A stretch of 64,000 nucleotides of DNA from Herbaspirillum sp. SJZ107 (GCF_006715485.1 NZ_VFNH01000004.1:372001-436000); one strand, 5' to 3'; positions 17,259 through 26,130 are shown, numbered from the stretch's first letter. Notes: generated by a model from the letters alone, not told the origin. A program made the numbers and translations.

Positions 17259-17289
17259 GGCAGCTCCGATATCGTGGTTGAAAGGACCT

Positions 17290-18291
17290 CTACACCGCTG
17301 CTGTCCCCAGGACCATGGTCTTCGAAAGGAGAACTTCAGCAGTACCGCCATCGTCGTAACGGATGAGGACAGTGCTTTCATCCTCTACGGTAGCCTTGCG
17401 ACCGTCGTGCATTACCTTGATGAGTAATTGCGGACGAGACCCATTCGTACGTGATTGGCGCGCAATCCTCCCGGTACGACGACCGTGTGGCTCCGTGTCA
17501 ATCTCGTTTTGTCCGCTATCTTCCGGTCCTGGCCTGTCGGACTGCAGTTGAGCATCGTGCGCAGTGATCGCAGTTGACGCATCAGTGGAAAGAGGGGCGT
17601 CCGAAAGTTCGTCGCGACGAACATCATGAATCAGTTCAAGCGGAAAGAATTCGTCGCGACGAACTGTGCGAACAAGCGCCTCGACCGTATCCCGCGTGAC
17701 TTCGATGCCGCTTGCGCACCATGCTTCTACCTCCTGCGGAAACTCGTCGTGCAGCCTGCGCAGGTCGTACAGCGTGCGTGGCGAGGTCGCACCATTCGCA
17801 TACGCTTTTTCGACACAAGCCGGCGCCTCCAACAACGCCAGGTGCTCTGTCACATAACTTTTCTTGTAACCCAGTTGAGCAGCGATCTCGTTCCTCTTCT
17901 CGCCAGCGTCCAGTCGGCGTTTGATAAAGAGTGCCATTTCCATCGGCGACAGGTCAGCGCGATGAAGATTTTCGGCTACCTGCCTGTAGTCGTCGGGCGT
18001 CTTGTGTACGAAGACCGGGATGCTCCGCATGCCAGCGAGCAGCGACGCGCGGTACCTGCGCTCGCCATAGTTGATGATGTACCGGCCAGGCGCGGCAGGG
18101 TCCTGGTGTACCGAAATCGGTTGAACGACGCCGATCGCGCGGATGCTTTCGGCAAGCTCCATCAGCGCCGTTTCATCGAAGTGCTTGCGCGGCTGGCTCG
18201 GATCGCAGCTGATCACTTCCAGCGGCAGCATCAACGGTTCGCCTGTGGCGGACTGCATGACTTCGGCCAAGCCTGTCAGATCCAGGTTCAT
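17290..18291 (-). CDS. korB: ParB/KorB-family DNA-binding protein
   Basis: This 333-residue ParB-like protein has an N-terminal ParB domain (LEVISCDPSQPRKHFDETAL, IRAIGVVQPISV and the CTP-site segment NYGERRYRASLLAG, about residues 25-90). A KorB-type HTH region follows (NEIAAQLGYKKSYVTEHLALL), then a Ser/Arg-rich linker and a small C-terminal beta domain (LLIKVMHDGRKATVEDES) like the SH3-like dimer domain of KorB. Gene order with a KorA-like and a ParA-like protein matches the IncP central control operon. KorB would act as partition protein and long-range repressor. It overlaps incC by 4 nt. Confidence 0.88.
   Translation of the reverse strand: MNLDLTGLAEVMQSATGEPLMLPLEVISCDPSQPRKHFDETALMELAESIRAIGVVQPISVHQDPAAPGRYIINYGERRYRASLLAGMRSIPVFVHKTPDDYRQVAENLHRADLSPMEMALFIKRRLDAGEKRNEIAAQLGYKKSYVTEHLALLEAPACVEKAYANGATSPRTLYDLRRLHDEFPQEVEAWCASGIEVTRDTVEALVRTVRRDEFFPLELIHDVRRDELSDAPLSTDASTAITAHDAQLQSDRPGPEDSGQNEIDTEPHGRRTGRIARQSRTNGSRPQLLIKVMHDGRKATVEDESTVLIRYDDGGTAEVLLSKTMVLGTAAV
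17607..17663. repeat. Twin palindromes inside korB
   Basis: GTTCGTCGCGACGAAC (17607-17622) is a perfect 16-bp palindrome, and TTCGTCGCGACGAA (17650-17663) repeats its 14-bp core 43 bp away. In the korB frame they encode two VRRDE peptides. No other copy was noticed in the window. ParB-type binding sites are palindromes of this size and often lie in or near parAB, so these are candidate KorB/parS sites. Confidence 0.5.
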
Positions 18292-19073
18292 GGCTGCGCC
18301 TCCATCCTGTCGAGCAGCATGCGAAAAACCGTGCGCATCTCGACAGCAGCATCTCGCGTCGACGTCTTGGTGCGCCCATCCGCCTCACTTTTCAGCCGCC
18401 ATACCGGCGTCCGGGCCGCGGAGGCCTCCCGGTATGCCGAGCGGTCTGCAATGAAAGCAGGGAAGATGAATTGCGGGTACTTGCCCAGCAGCGCTTTCAG
18501 GCTCTTGACCTGTGCCGGTTGGCGCGAGTCGTATTCGTTCGGCAGGATGCCAAGGTTGACCATCGCCGGATTCCACGTACTCTTGATGGACGCGATGCGT
18601 TTCAATACCTCCACCGACACATCGATACTGTCCTGGTCGATCTTTGTCGGGATCACGGCAAAGTCGCTGACGAAGAGGAGGGCGTTTGTGATGCGACTGT
18701 TCGATCCGGCCGAATCGATGACGAGGTAGTCGAAGCAGGACGCCAGCTCATTCAGACGTGCCCGTAAATTCGAGACCAGCTGGGCATCGCTGACGCCGGA
18801 GCGCTCGACTGCACGCAGGTTTTCCTTGTCCGCGTGCAGGACCGTGACCGCGCCTGCCGCATCAGGCAACACAACAGGCGTTTCTCCGAACAGCTGGCTT
18901 GCACCCAGTCCCAGCTGCACATAATCGCTCATGGCGCGACTGTAGTTGCCCTGTTCGTCGCCGTCCACGCCGAGTACCCGGTTTCCCTCTTCAGCGAGGT
19001 AGTGGGTGAAGTTGAATGCGGTGTTGGTCTTGCCGACGCCGCCCTTCTGATTGGCAGGGATGAAGATCTTCAC
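18288..19073 (-). CDS. incC: ParA/IncC-family ATPase
   Basis: This 261-residue Walker-type ParA ATPase has the deviant P-loop PANQKGGVGKTNTAFNF near the N terminus, a DGDEQGN Walker A' segment and DYLVIDSAGSN as Walker B. It starts at GTG 19073, overlapping the KorA-like stop by 4 nt, and its stop overlaps the korB ATG. With KorB it would position or stabilise the element, which could matter while the ICE is a circular intermediate. The gene symbol follows the IncP order. Confidence 0.9.
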   Translation of the reverse strand: MKIFIPANQKGGVGKTNTAFNFTHYLAEEGNRVLGVDGDEQGNYSRAMSDYVQLGLGASQLFGETPVVLPDAAGAVTVLHADKENLRAVERSGVSDAQLVSNLRARLNELASCFDYLVIDSAGSNSRITNALLFVSDFAVIPTKIDQDSIDVSVEVLKRIASIKSTWNPAMVNLGILPNEYDSRQPAQVKSLKALLGKYPQFIFPAFIADRSAYREASAARTPVWRLKSEADGRTKTSTRDAAVEMRTVFRMLLDRMEAQP

Positions 19074-19387
19074 TTTTTCGCCTTTAGATTTTCACGTGCG
19101 CTACGTTCCATCTCTCTGACGAGTTGCGCCATCTCCGGCGGCAGGACGACGCTGACGCTGACCCAGCCTTCCGGCCGCACGCCGTGCGTGACGTGGTACT
19201 CCCACGCGCTGCGTACCATCGAGCTCACCGCGACCGCCGATACATCCAGCTCCGCAGCCACGTCCTTCTGCGGACGTCCTTCGACGAGGATGGCCCTGAT
19301 GGCCTCGACGTTCCGGTCTTTCATCCTTGCCAGGTGCGGGCGAATGGCCTCGAACTCTTCCTTGGTCAGCCTCTTGTTTTTCCTCAT
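19070..19387 (-). CDS. korA: KorA/TrfB-type repressor
   Basis: This 105-residue protein has the TrfB/KorA DNA-binding domain. KRLTKEEFEAIRPHLARM, AIRAILVEGRPQKDVAAEL and VSAVAVSSMVRSAWEYH align in character with RK2 KorA, including its HTH after the GxPQ motif and the PEGW(V)xVxVVLP tail. I chose ATG 19387 (AGGTG upstream) instead of the longer frame at 19432. It is the first gene of the korA-incC-korB operon and is divergent from the tra operon, so it probably represses both promoters. Confidence 0.88.
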   Translation of the reverse strand: MRKNKRLTKEEFEAIRPHLARMKDRNVEAIRAILVEGRPQKDVAAELDVSAVAVSSMVRSAWEYHVTHGVRPEGWVSVSVVLPPEMAQLVREMERSARENLKAKK

Positions 19388-19445
19388 ACACACCTTTCTG
19401 TGGCAGGGAAGACGCTGATCCATGGCGTCCAAGTGTACTTAAATA

Positions 19446-19464
19446 AGGTGTTAATTAAACACCT
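19446..19464. promoter_or_regulatory. Palindromic operator between korA and the tra operon
   Basis: AGGTGTT-AATTA-AACACCT is a 19-bp inverted repeat with perfect 7-bp arms. It lies in the 154-bp divergent region between korA and the first plus-strand gene of the tra operon. Position and symmetry fit a repressor operator, most simply for the KorA-like protein. It differs from the RK2 KorA site (GTTTAGCTAAAC) but shares its AT-rich, symmetric centre. Confidence 0.6.
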
Positions 19465-19541
19465 GATTGAATGATACTCATCAAGGGTAGCGGCAGGGAC
19501 TTAGCCTATCGTCTGGTCCAAGTCACCGCAAGGAGCCAGAC

Positions 19542-19979
19542 ATGAGTTTGCTTCGAAAACCGCTGATCTTCTGCGCAATATCACTCTGTTCATTGGCGCA
19601 AGGGAACGAACCGTTTCCTATCGTAGACAAGGCTGCACAGCAGGCCCGTGACATGGACCGCCGCGCCATCCTCGAATCCGAGTTCGCTGCCGAACAGCTC
19701 GCGCTCGTCGCGGCACGAGAGTCGATGACGAAAGCGCCCACGGACGATACCCAAGCCAACCTGCATCGTCACGAAGAAAACGTGAAGGCGCTTCAACGCG
19801 AACTGGCGCGACTGCCGGACGCGAAACTGCTGCGCGTGCGTGCACATGCTGCCGGGACCGAACAAGCGGTCGACAACAGACCCGCCTCATCCATGCCACC
19901 GCCAGCGCCGTTCTGGGACGTCTACCGGCGCGGCGCGTCACCTACCGATTCTCAACCCGTTGCAAAGGAACTGCCATGA
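19542..19979 (+). CDS. Exported protein heading the tra operon
   Basis: This 145-residue protein has a signal peptide (LIFCAISLCSLAQG) and a charged helical middle rich in Glu/Arg/Ala. AAGGAG precedes its ATG. It is the first gene of the T4SS operon and overlaps virB2 by 4 nt. Its position is that of virB1, but no lytic-transglycosylase motif (ES...GxxQ) is visible, so it is not VirB1. Its role is unknown. Confidence 0.7.
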   Translation: MSLLRKPLIFCAISLCSLAQGNEPFPIVDKAAQQARDMDRRAILESEFAAEQLALVAARESMTKAPTDDTQANLHRHEENVKALQRELARLPDAKLLRVRAHAAGTEQAVDNRPASSMPPPAPFWDVYRRGASPTDSQPVAKELP

Positions 19980-20269
19980 AAACTGCTCGTACCCTGCAGC
20001 TTGTCTTGTCGGGCGCCGTCGTAGCTTGCAGCCTGTTCCCGGAACTTGCATTCGCCGCGCCACCGTTCGCCAACTCGGGGACGACACTGAAGACCGACCT
20101 GGTCCAGACGCTCACTCCATTCGCTGGGATCGCCGTTCTTGTCGTCGGGGTGCTCTGCCTGATGGGGCGCGTGAACTGGGGCTGGTTCGTCGGAGGACTG
20201 GTGGGCATCGCCATGATGTTCGGCAGCGACCAGATCGTGTCCTGGTTCCGTACGCTGATGGGGGTCTGA
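19976..20269 (+). CDS. virB2: VirB2/TrbC-type pilin
   Basis: This 97-residue major pilin of a P-type type IV secretion system has a long signal peptide ending near LAFAAPPFANSG and two hydrophobic helices (FAGIAVLVVGVLCLMG and GWFVGGLVGIAMMFG) joined by a short basic turn. It is translationally coupled to the preceding gene and followed 1 nt later by virB3. Confidence 0.88.
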   Translation: MKTARTLQLVLSGAVVACSLFPELAFAAPPFANSGTTLKTDLVQTLTPFAGIAVLVVGVLCLMGRVNWGWFVGGLVGIAMMFGSDQIVSWFRTLMGV

Positions 20270-20270
20270 C

Positions 20271-20651
20271 ATGGACGACGACGGCATCAAGGTCGATCCT
20301 CTTGCCGTCGGGCTGACCCGGCCGGCCATGAGATGGGGCGTCCCGTATCCGGCGCTGATGCTCAACCTCATGGCGTCGGTCGAGGCCCTGGTCTGGACCA
20401 GGAATCTGCTGTGGGTACTGATCTGCGTTCCCATCCACGGAATCTGCTACCTGGTCTGCCTGAAGGACCCACGCAGCTTCGAGCTGCTGGTGCTGTGGCT
20501 GCGCACCAAGGCGAACGGCCTGTTCGCAACGCTCGGCTACTGGTCGGCCTCTTCATACAGCCCGCTGGCGCTGCGCCGACGAATCAGGTTTGTTCAACGC
20601 TGGCGCCTGCAACGGCGCCTCAAACAGGAGAACAAGCATGCCAATCCTTGA
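20271..20651 (+). CDS. virB3: VirB3/TrbD-type protein
   Basis: This 126-residue inner-membrane T4SS protein has the VirB3-like start VDPLAVGLTRPAMRWGVPYP followed by hydrophobic segments (LMLNLMASVEAL and LLWVLICVPIHGICYLVCL). It overlaps virB4 by 14 nt. VirB3 works with the VirB4 ATPase at the base of the channel. The C-terminal Arg/Lys-rich tail is somewhat longer than usual. Confidence 0.85.
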   Translation: MDDDGIKVDPLAVGLTRPAMRWGVPYPALMLNLMASVEALVWTRNLLWVLICVPIHGICYLVCLKDPRSFELLVLWLRTKANGLFATLGYWSASSYSPLALRRRIRFVQRWRLQRRLKQENKHANP

Positions 20652-23112
20652 TCGTTCGAAGCGCCGCCGCATGCGGGCGGCAACGCGTGATTTGTCTCTT
20701 TCACAGAATGTCCCTTACGAGTTCCACCTGACACCGAGCGGCGTTCTGACCAGCGGCGGCGACTATGTTTGCGTACTGCGGCTGAGCGGCGCGGCTTTCG
20801 AATGCGCGTCCAACGCGGAGTTAAACAGCCGGCACGATCGCCTGAACCGGATCATGCTCGGCCTGGCCGATCCGCGGATCACGCTCTGGCAGCACATCGT
20901 CAGGCGTGAAGATAATCGTTATCCCGACGGTGTCTACCCTCCAGGATATGCGCATGACCTCAACGCGCGCTATGCGGCGAAGGTCGGTGGCGAGTACCTG
21001 ATGGTGAATGAGCTTTACCTGACGCTGGTGTTCCGTCCGAACCCATGGTGGACGGGCGGGACGCTCGGCAAGCTGTTCTTCGCGCGTACCGTCGAGGCCA
21101 TTGAGATGGAGCGGCAGGAGAACATGGCAGAGTTCGATGCGATCGTCGACGGCCTGATCGCCGGATTGCGGTACTACGAAGCGGAGCGGTTGGCGCTTTA
21201 CGAGCGTGGCGGTGTCTGGTTTTCCGAGCCGGCCGAGTTCTTCGGCTACCTCGCGAACGGCGCATGGGAGCGGGTCGCTCTTGCGCCATGCCGAATGCGT
21301 TCGCTGGTCGGCACCACGCGCCCGCTGTTCGGTACCGAGACCATCGAGATCAGGCGCGCCGGCAGCACCAGCTTTTCCGCGATGTTGGGCATCAACGGCT
21401 ATCCAGCTGAGACGCACCCGCTCTACCTCGACGAGCTCCTGACGCTGCCGTTCGAACTCGTGGTCACCCAGTCCTTCACTTTCTCGCGCAAGGACACGGC
21501 ACTGGAACAAATGCGCACGACCGGCGTACGAATGGAAAACGCGGGCGACGCCGCCGTCTCCCAGCGCGACGAATTGCCCGATGCAGCGGACGACCTTGCG
21601 TCGCGGCGCACTGTCATGGGCGGACATCACTACAGTGTGCAGGTCAAAGGCGCGACGCTGCGGGAACTGAACCAGAACGTCGACAAGGCGCGCGCCGTGC
21701 TGACCGATGCCGGCATCGTTAGCGCGCGCGAGGACCTGGCTTGCGAGGCGTCGTACTGGGCGCAGCTGCCGGGAAACCACCGGTATCGGCCCAGGCTTTC
21801 GCTGATTAACAGCCGCAACGCCTGCGGCTTCATGCCGCTGCATAACTTCCCCGTCGGGCGGCGCAGCGGCAACCACTGGGGCGACGCGGTCACGATGCTT
21901 GTGACCGCGGCAGGCACGCCGCATTACCTGAACCTGCATGCGGCCGATCCGAAAGCCCAGAATGGCGGTAACAAGAGGGACGTCGCACATTCGATGTTCC
22001 TTGGACCGACCGGCTCGGGCAAGACCGCGGCCGCGATGTTCATCCTCGCAATGATGCAGAAGTATGGTTTGACCTCTGTCCTGTTTTCCAAGGACCGCGA
22101 TACCGAGATCGCCGTTCGCCGCCTCGGCGGCAAGGTGTACAGGATCGAGCCGGGTGAGCCGACAGGCTGGAATCCGTTCAGCCTGGATCCGCAGGAAAAG
22201 GCGGTCATGCCATACCTGCGTCGTCTAGTGCGGCGCCTCGTGTCTCGGCCGATGCTGACGCAGGACGGCATCGAGATCGATGCGAAGCCCTTGAGCGTAT
22301 CCGAGGAAAAGGAACTCGATTATGCGATCGAAGCGGTCATGCGCCTGGCGCCAGGGAACCGGCGCCTTGGCCGGGTCCTGGACTATCTCCCCAAGGGCGC
22401 CGAGAGCGTGTACGAGCGCCTGTCCAAGTGGTGCCATGCGCGCGAGCCGGGCCGCAAGGACGGAGCGCTTGCCTGGGTGTTCGACAACCAGGCCGACACG
22501 CTCGCCGCCAGCCTGGGTTCGGTGCAGACCACTGCGTTTGACGTTACCAGCTTCCTCGACGATCCGGAATTGCGCACGCCAATCAACATGCACCTGTTCT
22601 ACCTGACGAGCCGCCTGATCGATGGTCGTAGGCTCGGAATATGGATCTCCGAGTTCTGGAAGGCGCTCGGCGACGCCAAGTTCGCGGCGTTCTGCGACGA
22701 CATGCTGCGTACACTGCGTAAGAAGAACGGCTTCGTGGCGCTCGACTCGAACTCGCCCGGCGACGCCATCAACCACCCGATCAGCCGCACGCTGATCGAG
22801 CAGGTCGCGACGCTGTTCTTGTTTCCGAATCCGGGCGCGCGCAAGAAGGACTACGTGGACGGACTCGGGTTGTCCGAACGCGAGTTCGAGATCATCAAGA
22901 CTGAACTGCCGGAAGGCAGCGGGATGTTCCTGTTCAGGCAGGGACACCATTCCGTCGTCCTCAAGCTGCCGCTCGACGGCATGGACGACGATCTCTCCGT
23001 GCTGTCGGCGCGAACGTCGAACCTTGCCTTGATGGACCGCCTCATCGAGCAATACGGCGAAAACGCCGACGACTGGTACCCGCACTTCATCAACGAAAGG
23101 AGCAGGACATGA
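20638..23112 (+). CDS. virB4: VirB4/TrbE-type T4SS ATPase
   Basis: This 824-residue VirB4 ATPase powers pilus assembly and substrate passage. Walker A is FLGPTGSGKTAAAMF near residue 460. The downstream blocks GWNPFSLDP, WISEFWKALGD (Walker B region) and the conserved ATLFLFPNPGARKKDY are all present. I chose ATG 20638 because AGGAG stands 7 nt upstream; an upstream in-frame ATG lies inside virB3. The stop overlaps virB5 by 4 nt. Confidence 0.95.
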   Translation: MPILDRSKRRRMRAATRDLSLSQNVPYEFHLTPSGVLTSGGDYVCVLRLSGAAFECASNAELNSRHDRLNRIMLGLADPRITLWQHIVRREDNRYPDGVYPPGYAHDLNARYAAKVGGEYLMVNELYLTLVFRPNPWWTGGTLGKLFFARTVEAIEMERQENMAEFDAIVDGLIAGLRYYEAERLALYERGGVWFSEPAEFFGYLANGAWERVALAPCRMRSLVGTTRPLFGTETIEIRRAGSTSFSAMLGINGYPAETHPLYLDELLTLPFELVVTQSFTFSRKDTALEQMRTTGVRMENAGDAAVSQRDELPDAADDLASRRTVMGGHHYSVQVKGATLRELNQNVDKARAVLTDAGIVSAREDLACEASYWAQLPGNHRYRPRLSLINSRNACGFMPLHNFPVGRRSGNHWGDAVTMLVTAAGTPHYLNLHAADPKAQNGGNKRDVAHSMFLGPTGSGKTAAAMFILAMMQKYGLTSVLFSKDRDTEIAVRRLGGKVYRIEPGEPTGWNPFSLDPQEKAVMPYLRRLVRRLVSRPMLTQDGIEIDAKPLSVSEEKELDYAIEAVMRLAPGNRRLGRVLDYLPKGAESVYERLSKWCHAREPGRKDGALAWVFDNQADTLAASLGSVQTTAFDVTSFLDDPELRTPINMHLFYLTSRLIDGRRLGIWISEFWKALGDAKFAAFCDDMLRTLRKKNGFVALDSNSPGDAINHPISRTLIEQVATLFLFPNPGARKKDYVDGLGLSEREFEIIKTELPEGSGMFLFRQGHHSVVLKLPLDGMDDDLSVLSARTSNLALMDRLIEQYGENADDWYPHFINERSRT

Positions 23113-23762
23113 GATCCCGAAACATCATTGCTGCCGTGTTGCTTTGCAGTGGCGGGCTGTCAGCCCAGGCTCAAATGGTCGTGACCGATCCGACGGCGCT
23201 GGCCGAAGCGGTCAAGCAGGTGAGGGCATGGGAGCAGCAGTACGCACAGATGCGTGTGCAGATCGATTCGATGACGGGTAACCGGGGCATGGCGGCACTG
23301 CTGCCAGCGTCCACGCGTGTGCTGCCTGCCGACTGGACGCAGTCGATGACCCAGCTCTCGGCGCTCGCCCAGGAGATCAGGTCAGCGCAAGCGGTGCTGA
23401 CGCCTGCGCAGGCGGCCAGCCTGTCACCAGCGCTGCAATCGTTCCTGAGCCAGTCGCAGAACATCTCGGCTGCGAACCAGGCAATGGCGCAAGCCGCGTA
23501 CAACGACGCTACGGTGCGCGAGCAGCGCCTGCGGACGCTGACGGGCGCCCTTGCGACGACCAACGACCCGAAAGCCGCATACGACCTTTCCAACGCTATC
23601 GCCATCGAGCATGCGGCGCTGGTGAAGGACCAGAACCAGCTCGCGGCTGCCGGGAATGGTGCCACCGCGCAGACCGAGGCGGAGCGGCTGATGGTCAACC
23701 AGATGCGCGCCACCTCGTCGGGACAGGGGAATTTCCCGACGATCGATACCAGTCTTCCCTGA
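23109..23762 (+). CDS. virB5: VirB5/TrbJ-type minor pilin protein
   Basis: This 217-residue exported protein has the signal peptide IIAAVLLCSGGLSAQAQ, then VVTDPTALAEAVKQVRAWEQQY, a start typical of VirB5/TrbJ proteins. Long amphipathic helices follow. VirB5 proteins sit at the pilus tip and help contact recipients. Position between virB4 and the EexN gene supports the call. Confidence 0.87.
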   Translation: MRSRNIIAAVLLCSGGLSAQAQMVVTDPTALAEAVKQVRAWEQQYAQMRVQIDSMTGNRGMAALLPASTRVLPADWTQSMTQLSALAQEIRSAQAVLTPAQAASLSPALQSFLSQSQNISAANQAMAQAAYNDATVREQRLRTLTGALATTNDPKAAYDLSNAIAIEHAALVKDQNQLAAAGNGATAQTEAERLMVNQMRATSSGQGNFPTIDTSLP

Positions 23763-23788
23763 CAAATCCAGTCACCTTAGGAGCCACC

Positions 23789-24076
23789 ATGAACTTCAAT
23801 CGCAACATCGTCAACGCAGTCCTACTCGCTTCCCTGGCATGCATGGGTAGTGGATGTACGAAGCAGGGCGGCGCGCCTGCCGTTGCAGCAGCCGCCAGCG
23901 ATCGCGTACTCACCGTAGACGACTATCTGAAACAGCCGGACCTGCGTAAGAAGGTTTTCGCCGCTTGCGCGAATGACCCCGGCCGCAAGGGCGACGATCC
24001 GAACTGCGCGAACGCGACGCGGGCGGAGCGCATCGCCTCGGCGGGCGGCGGCCGGTTCCCGAACGTGACCCCATAG
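23789..24076 (+). CDS. eexN: EexN-type entry exclusion lipoprotein
   Basis: This 95-residue lipoprotein has a lipobox ending GSGC (LACMGSGC). The mature part shows LTVDDYLKQPDLRKKVFAAC and DDPNCANA, the EexN family pattern. EexN lipoproteins stop redundant transfer into cells that already carry the element. AGGAG stands 6 nt before the ATG. Its location between virB5 and virB6 is the common place for exclusion genes. Confidence 0.85.
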   Translation: MNFNRNIVNAVLLASLACMGSGCTKQGGAPAVAAAASDRVLTVDDYLKQPDLRKKVFAACANDPGRKGDDPNCANATRAERIASAGGGRFPNVTP

Positions 24077-24084
24077 GTGGCCCT

Positions 24085-25098
24085 ATGGCAGCCCCGGGGA
24101 CGTTCTTCACCAGCAGTCTCGCCTACATCGAGCGCGTATGCGACGCCTACGTCGGCGAACAGGTTGCCGCAGTCGCACAGGCGATCGCTCCGGCGGCGTT
24201 CACTTTCCTCGGCGTGTATGTCGTGCTCTGGGGTTTCGCCAGCATGCGCGGGGCGATCAGGGAGCCGCTGCTCGACATGGCTGAGCGAGTGCTGAAGGTG
24301 TCGCTCATCTTCGGAGCAGGGATCGGCCTGGCCGAGTACAACACCGTCCTTACGGAGACCTTCCTGCATGGCCCGGACCAGCTGGCCGCGGCGATGATCC
24401 GGGCGCCCGATGCCAGCGGCTTTACCGGCGGTCTCGATCTCCTGCTCAGCCAGGGTTTCGACATCGGCAAGCAGTTCTGGGCCAAGGCTGGGTTGTTCAA
24501 CGGCGATGTCGGTTTGTACTTCGTCGCACTGGCGGTGTGGTCGCTGATCATCGTCGTTACGGCGTACGGCTTCTTCCTGATGGCCTTGTCGAAGGTGGCG
24601 CTGACGGCAATCCTCGCCCTCGGACCGCTGTTCATCGTCAGCCTGCTGTTCGAGACGACCGCCGGGTACTTCAATTCCTGGATCCGCCAGCTCAGCAACT
24701 ACTTTCTCGTGCCGATCCTCGTGATGGCGGTCAACCTGCTGGTGCTCAAGCTGTTCTCCCGGTCCGCTTCGGCCGCGGCGATCGCCAACACCGGCGAGGT
24801 CGATCAGATCTTCCCGTTCATGGTCATGGGGTTGATCTCGTTGCTCGCGCTGGCATCGGTACTAACCATTGCCGCGGGGCTGGCTGGCGGTGTCGCCCTG
24901 TCCTCGTTCGGCATGGGCCGGCTTGCGGGAAGCCTGATGCATCGCCATGGCCGGCAGCTGGCGGGGAAGGGCATCGATTACTCGACGCGGCCGGTGCGCT
25001 ACGTCGGCCGCAAGACCTGGAGTGCAACGCAGGGCGCGTTCCGGGGCAGGGCAAGAAATTCGATATCCCAAACGAAGATTTCGCAAACAAAACGGTGA
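24085..25098 (+). CDS. virB6: VirB6/TrbL-type channel protein
   Basis: This 337-residue polytopic inner-membrane T4SS protein has about six hydrophobic helices, including FTFLGVYVVLWGFASM, LIIVVTAYGFFLMALSKV and ALTAILALGPLFIVSLLFE; the last is a hallmark of VirB6/TrbL. The C-terminal tail is basic and polar. It follows eexN by 8 nt. Confidence 0.92.
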   Translation: MAAPGTFFTSSLAYIERVCDAYVGEQVAAVAQAIAPAAFTFLGVYVVLWGFASMRGAIREPLLDMAERVLKVSLIFGAGIGLAEYNTVLTETFLHGPDQLAAAMIRAPDASGFTGGLDLLLSQGFDIGKQFWAKAGLFNGDVGLYFVALAVWSLIIVVTAYGFFLMALSKVALTAILALGPLFIVSLLFETTAGYFNSWIRQLSNYFLVPILVMAVNLLVLKLFSRSASAAAIANTGEVDQIFPFMVMGLISLLALASVLTIAAGLAGGVALSSFGMGRLAGSLMHRHGRQLAGKGIDYSTRPVRYVGRKTWSATQGAFRGRARNSISQTKISQTKR

Positions 25099-25105
25099 GG
25101 ACGCT

Positions 25106-25255
25106 ATGCGCAAACTGATCCTGCTGGTTGTGACATCCGCAGTGCTGGCCGGCTGTGCCGCCAGGCTGCCCACATGCGACGGCAAACATCGTCGCCCCAT
25201 CAACGCGCCCGCGCAGGCAGGCGCCGTCTATCCAAACTGCGGCACGGCCGCATAG
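25106..25255 (+). CDS. VirB7-like small lipoprotein
   Basis: A 49-residue lipoprotein with a lipobox LAGC near residue 16 (LVVTSAVLAGC). It sits exactly where virB7 is expected, between virB6 and virB8, and starts 7 nt after virB6. VirB7 lipoproteins stabilise VirB9 in the outer-membrane core. Sequence conservation in this family is very low, so position and the lipobox carry the call. Confidence 0.75.
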   Translation: MRKLILLVVTSAVLAGCAARLPTCDGKHRRPINAPAQAGAVYPNCGTAA

Positions 25256-25263
25256 GAGTGCTC

Positions 25264-26130
25264 ATGAAAACCACGCAAGCCAAGGACGCGCTCGCTGTCC
25301 ACTTGAACGAGCTGCGCCGGTTCATCGAAACGCACGACGACATACAGCTCCTGCTGGAACATTCGGCTGCAGAGTCCGACCGGCAGACCGATGCGGAACA
25401 GCGCTCGCGCAGGACCGCATGGCGCGTCGCGGCCGGCGCCTCTGCGCTCACGGTCGCGGCATTCGGGATCGCTGCCGGCGCCATCCATACCTCGATGCGG
25501 CCGGCGCCACCGCCCGAAGTGCTGGTGGTGAACAAGTCCACCGGAGCGACAAGTCCGCTGCTGTCGCTCGCCGCCTACCAGCTCACGCCGGAAGAAGCGA
25601 CGATCCGGCGCAGCATCGCCACCTTCCTGCGCGCGCGGGAAAACTACACCATCGACACCGCCGAGGACAACTACTACGACGCCGCAGCCTTCATGAGTCC
25701 CCAACTACGCACGCAGTGGGCATCGTATTGGGATACCGCCAACCCGGCTTCCCCGATGAACGTCTACAAGAAGGACGGCAAGGTGCGCATCCAGCTCGGT
25801 GCGATCACGATCCTGCGCGACGGCCTCGGCGCCGCCAGCGCTGTCAGGGCGAGCTTCTCCATACGCATGACCAGGGCAGATCAACCGGTAGGCGAACCGA
25901 CGAGCTGGATCGCGACGATCCCGTTCCGCTGGGTGAACGTGGCGACCGACGAGCGTAGCCGCCGCGTCAACGACCTGGGTATGGAAATCACTGACTACAT
26001 CAAGGATCCGGACCTGGGCGTCGCGCCAGCGGTGCGCCAGCCGGATATGCCCTTACCCGCACCGGGGCACCAGGGCAGGCCGATGGCGCTGACCGCGCCT
26101 GTAGCGACAGCCCGGGAGGTGACGCCATGA
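25264..26130 (+). CDS. virB8: VirB8/TrbF-type protein
   Basis: This 288-residue bitopic protein has a cytoplasmic N-terminal helix region, one membrane segment (VAAGASALTVAAFGIAAGAI) and a periplasmic NTF2-like domain (REDNY-type segment RENYTIDTAEDNYYD, then SPQLRTQWASYWD). VirB8 nucleates channel assembly. I chose ATG 25264 because AGGAG stands 5 nt upstream. It overlaps virB9 by 4 nt. Confidence 0.92.
   Translation: MKTTQAKDALAVHLNELRRFIETHDDIQLLLEHSAAESDRQTDAEQRSRRTAWRVAAGASALTVAAFGIAAGAIHTSMRPAPPPEVLVVNKSTGATSPLLSLAAYQLTPEEATIRRSIATFLRARENYTIDTAEDNYYDAAAFMSPQLRTQWASYWDTANPASPMNVYKKDGKVRIQLGAITILRDGLGAASAVRASFSIRMTRADQPVGEPTSWIATIPFRWVNVATDERSRRVNDLGMEITDYIKDPDLGVAPAVRQPDMPLPAPGHQGRPMALTAPVATAREVTP

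Noticed and set aside
19542..19979. VirB1 lytic transglycosylase as the first tra gene
   Set aside because: The position fits, but there is no catalytic Glu motif or SLT fold signature.
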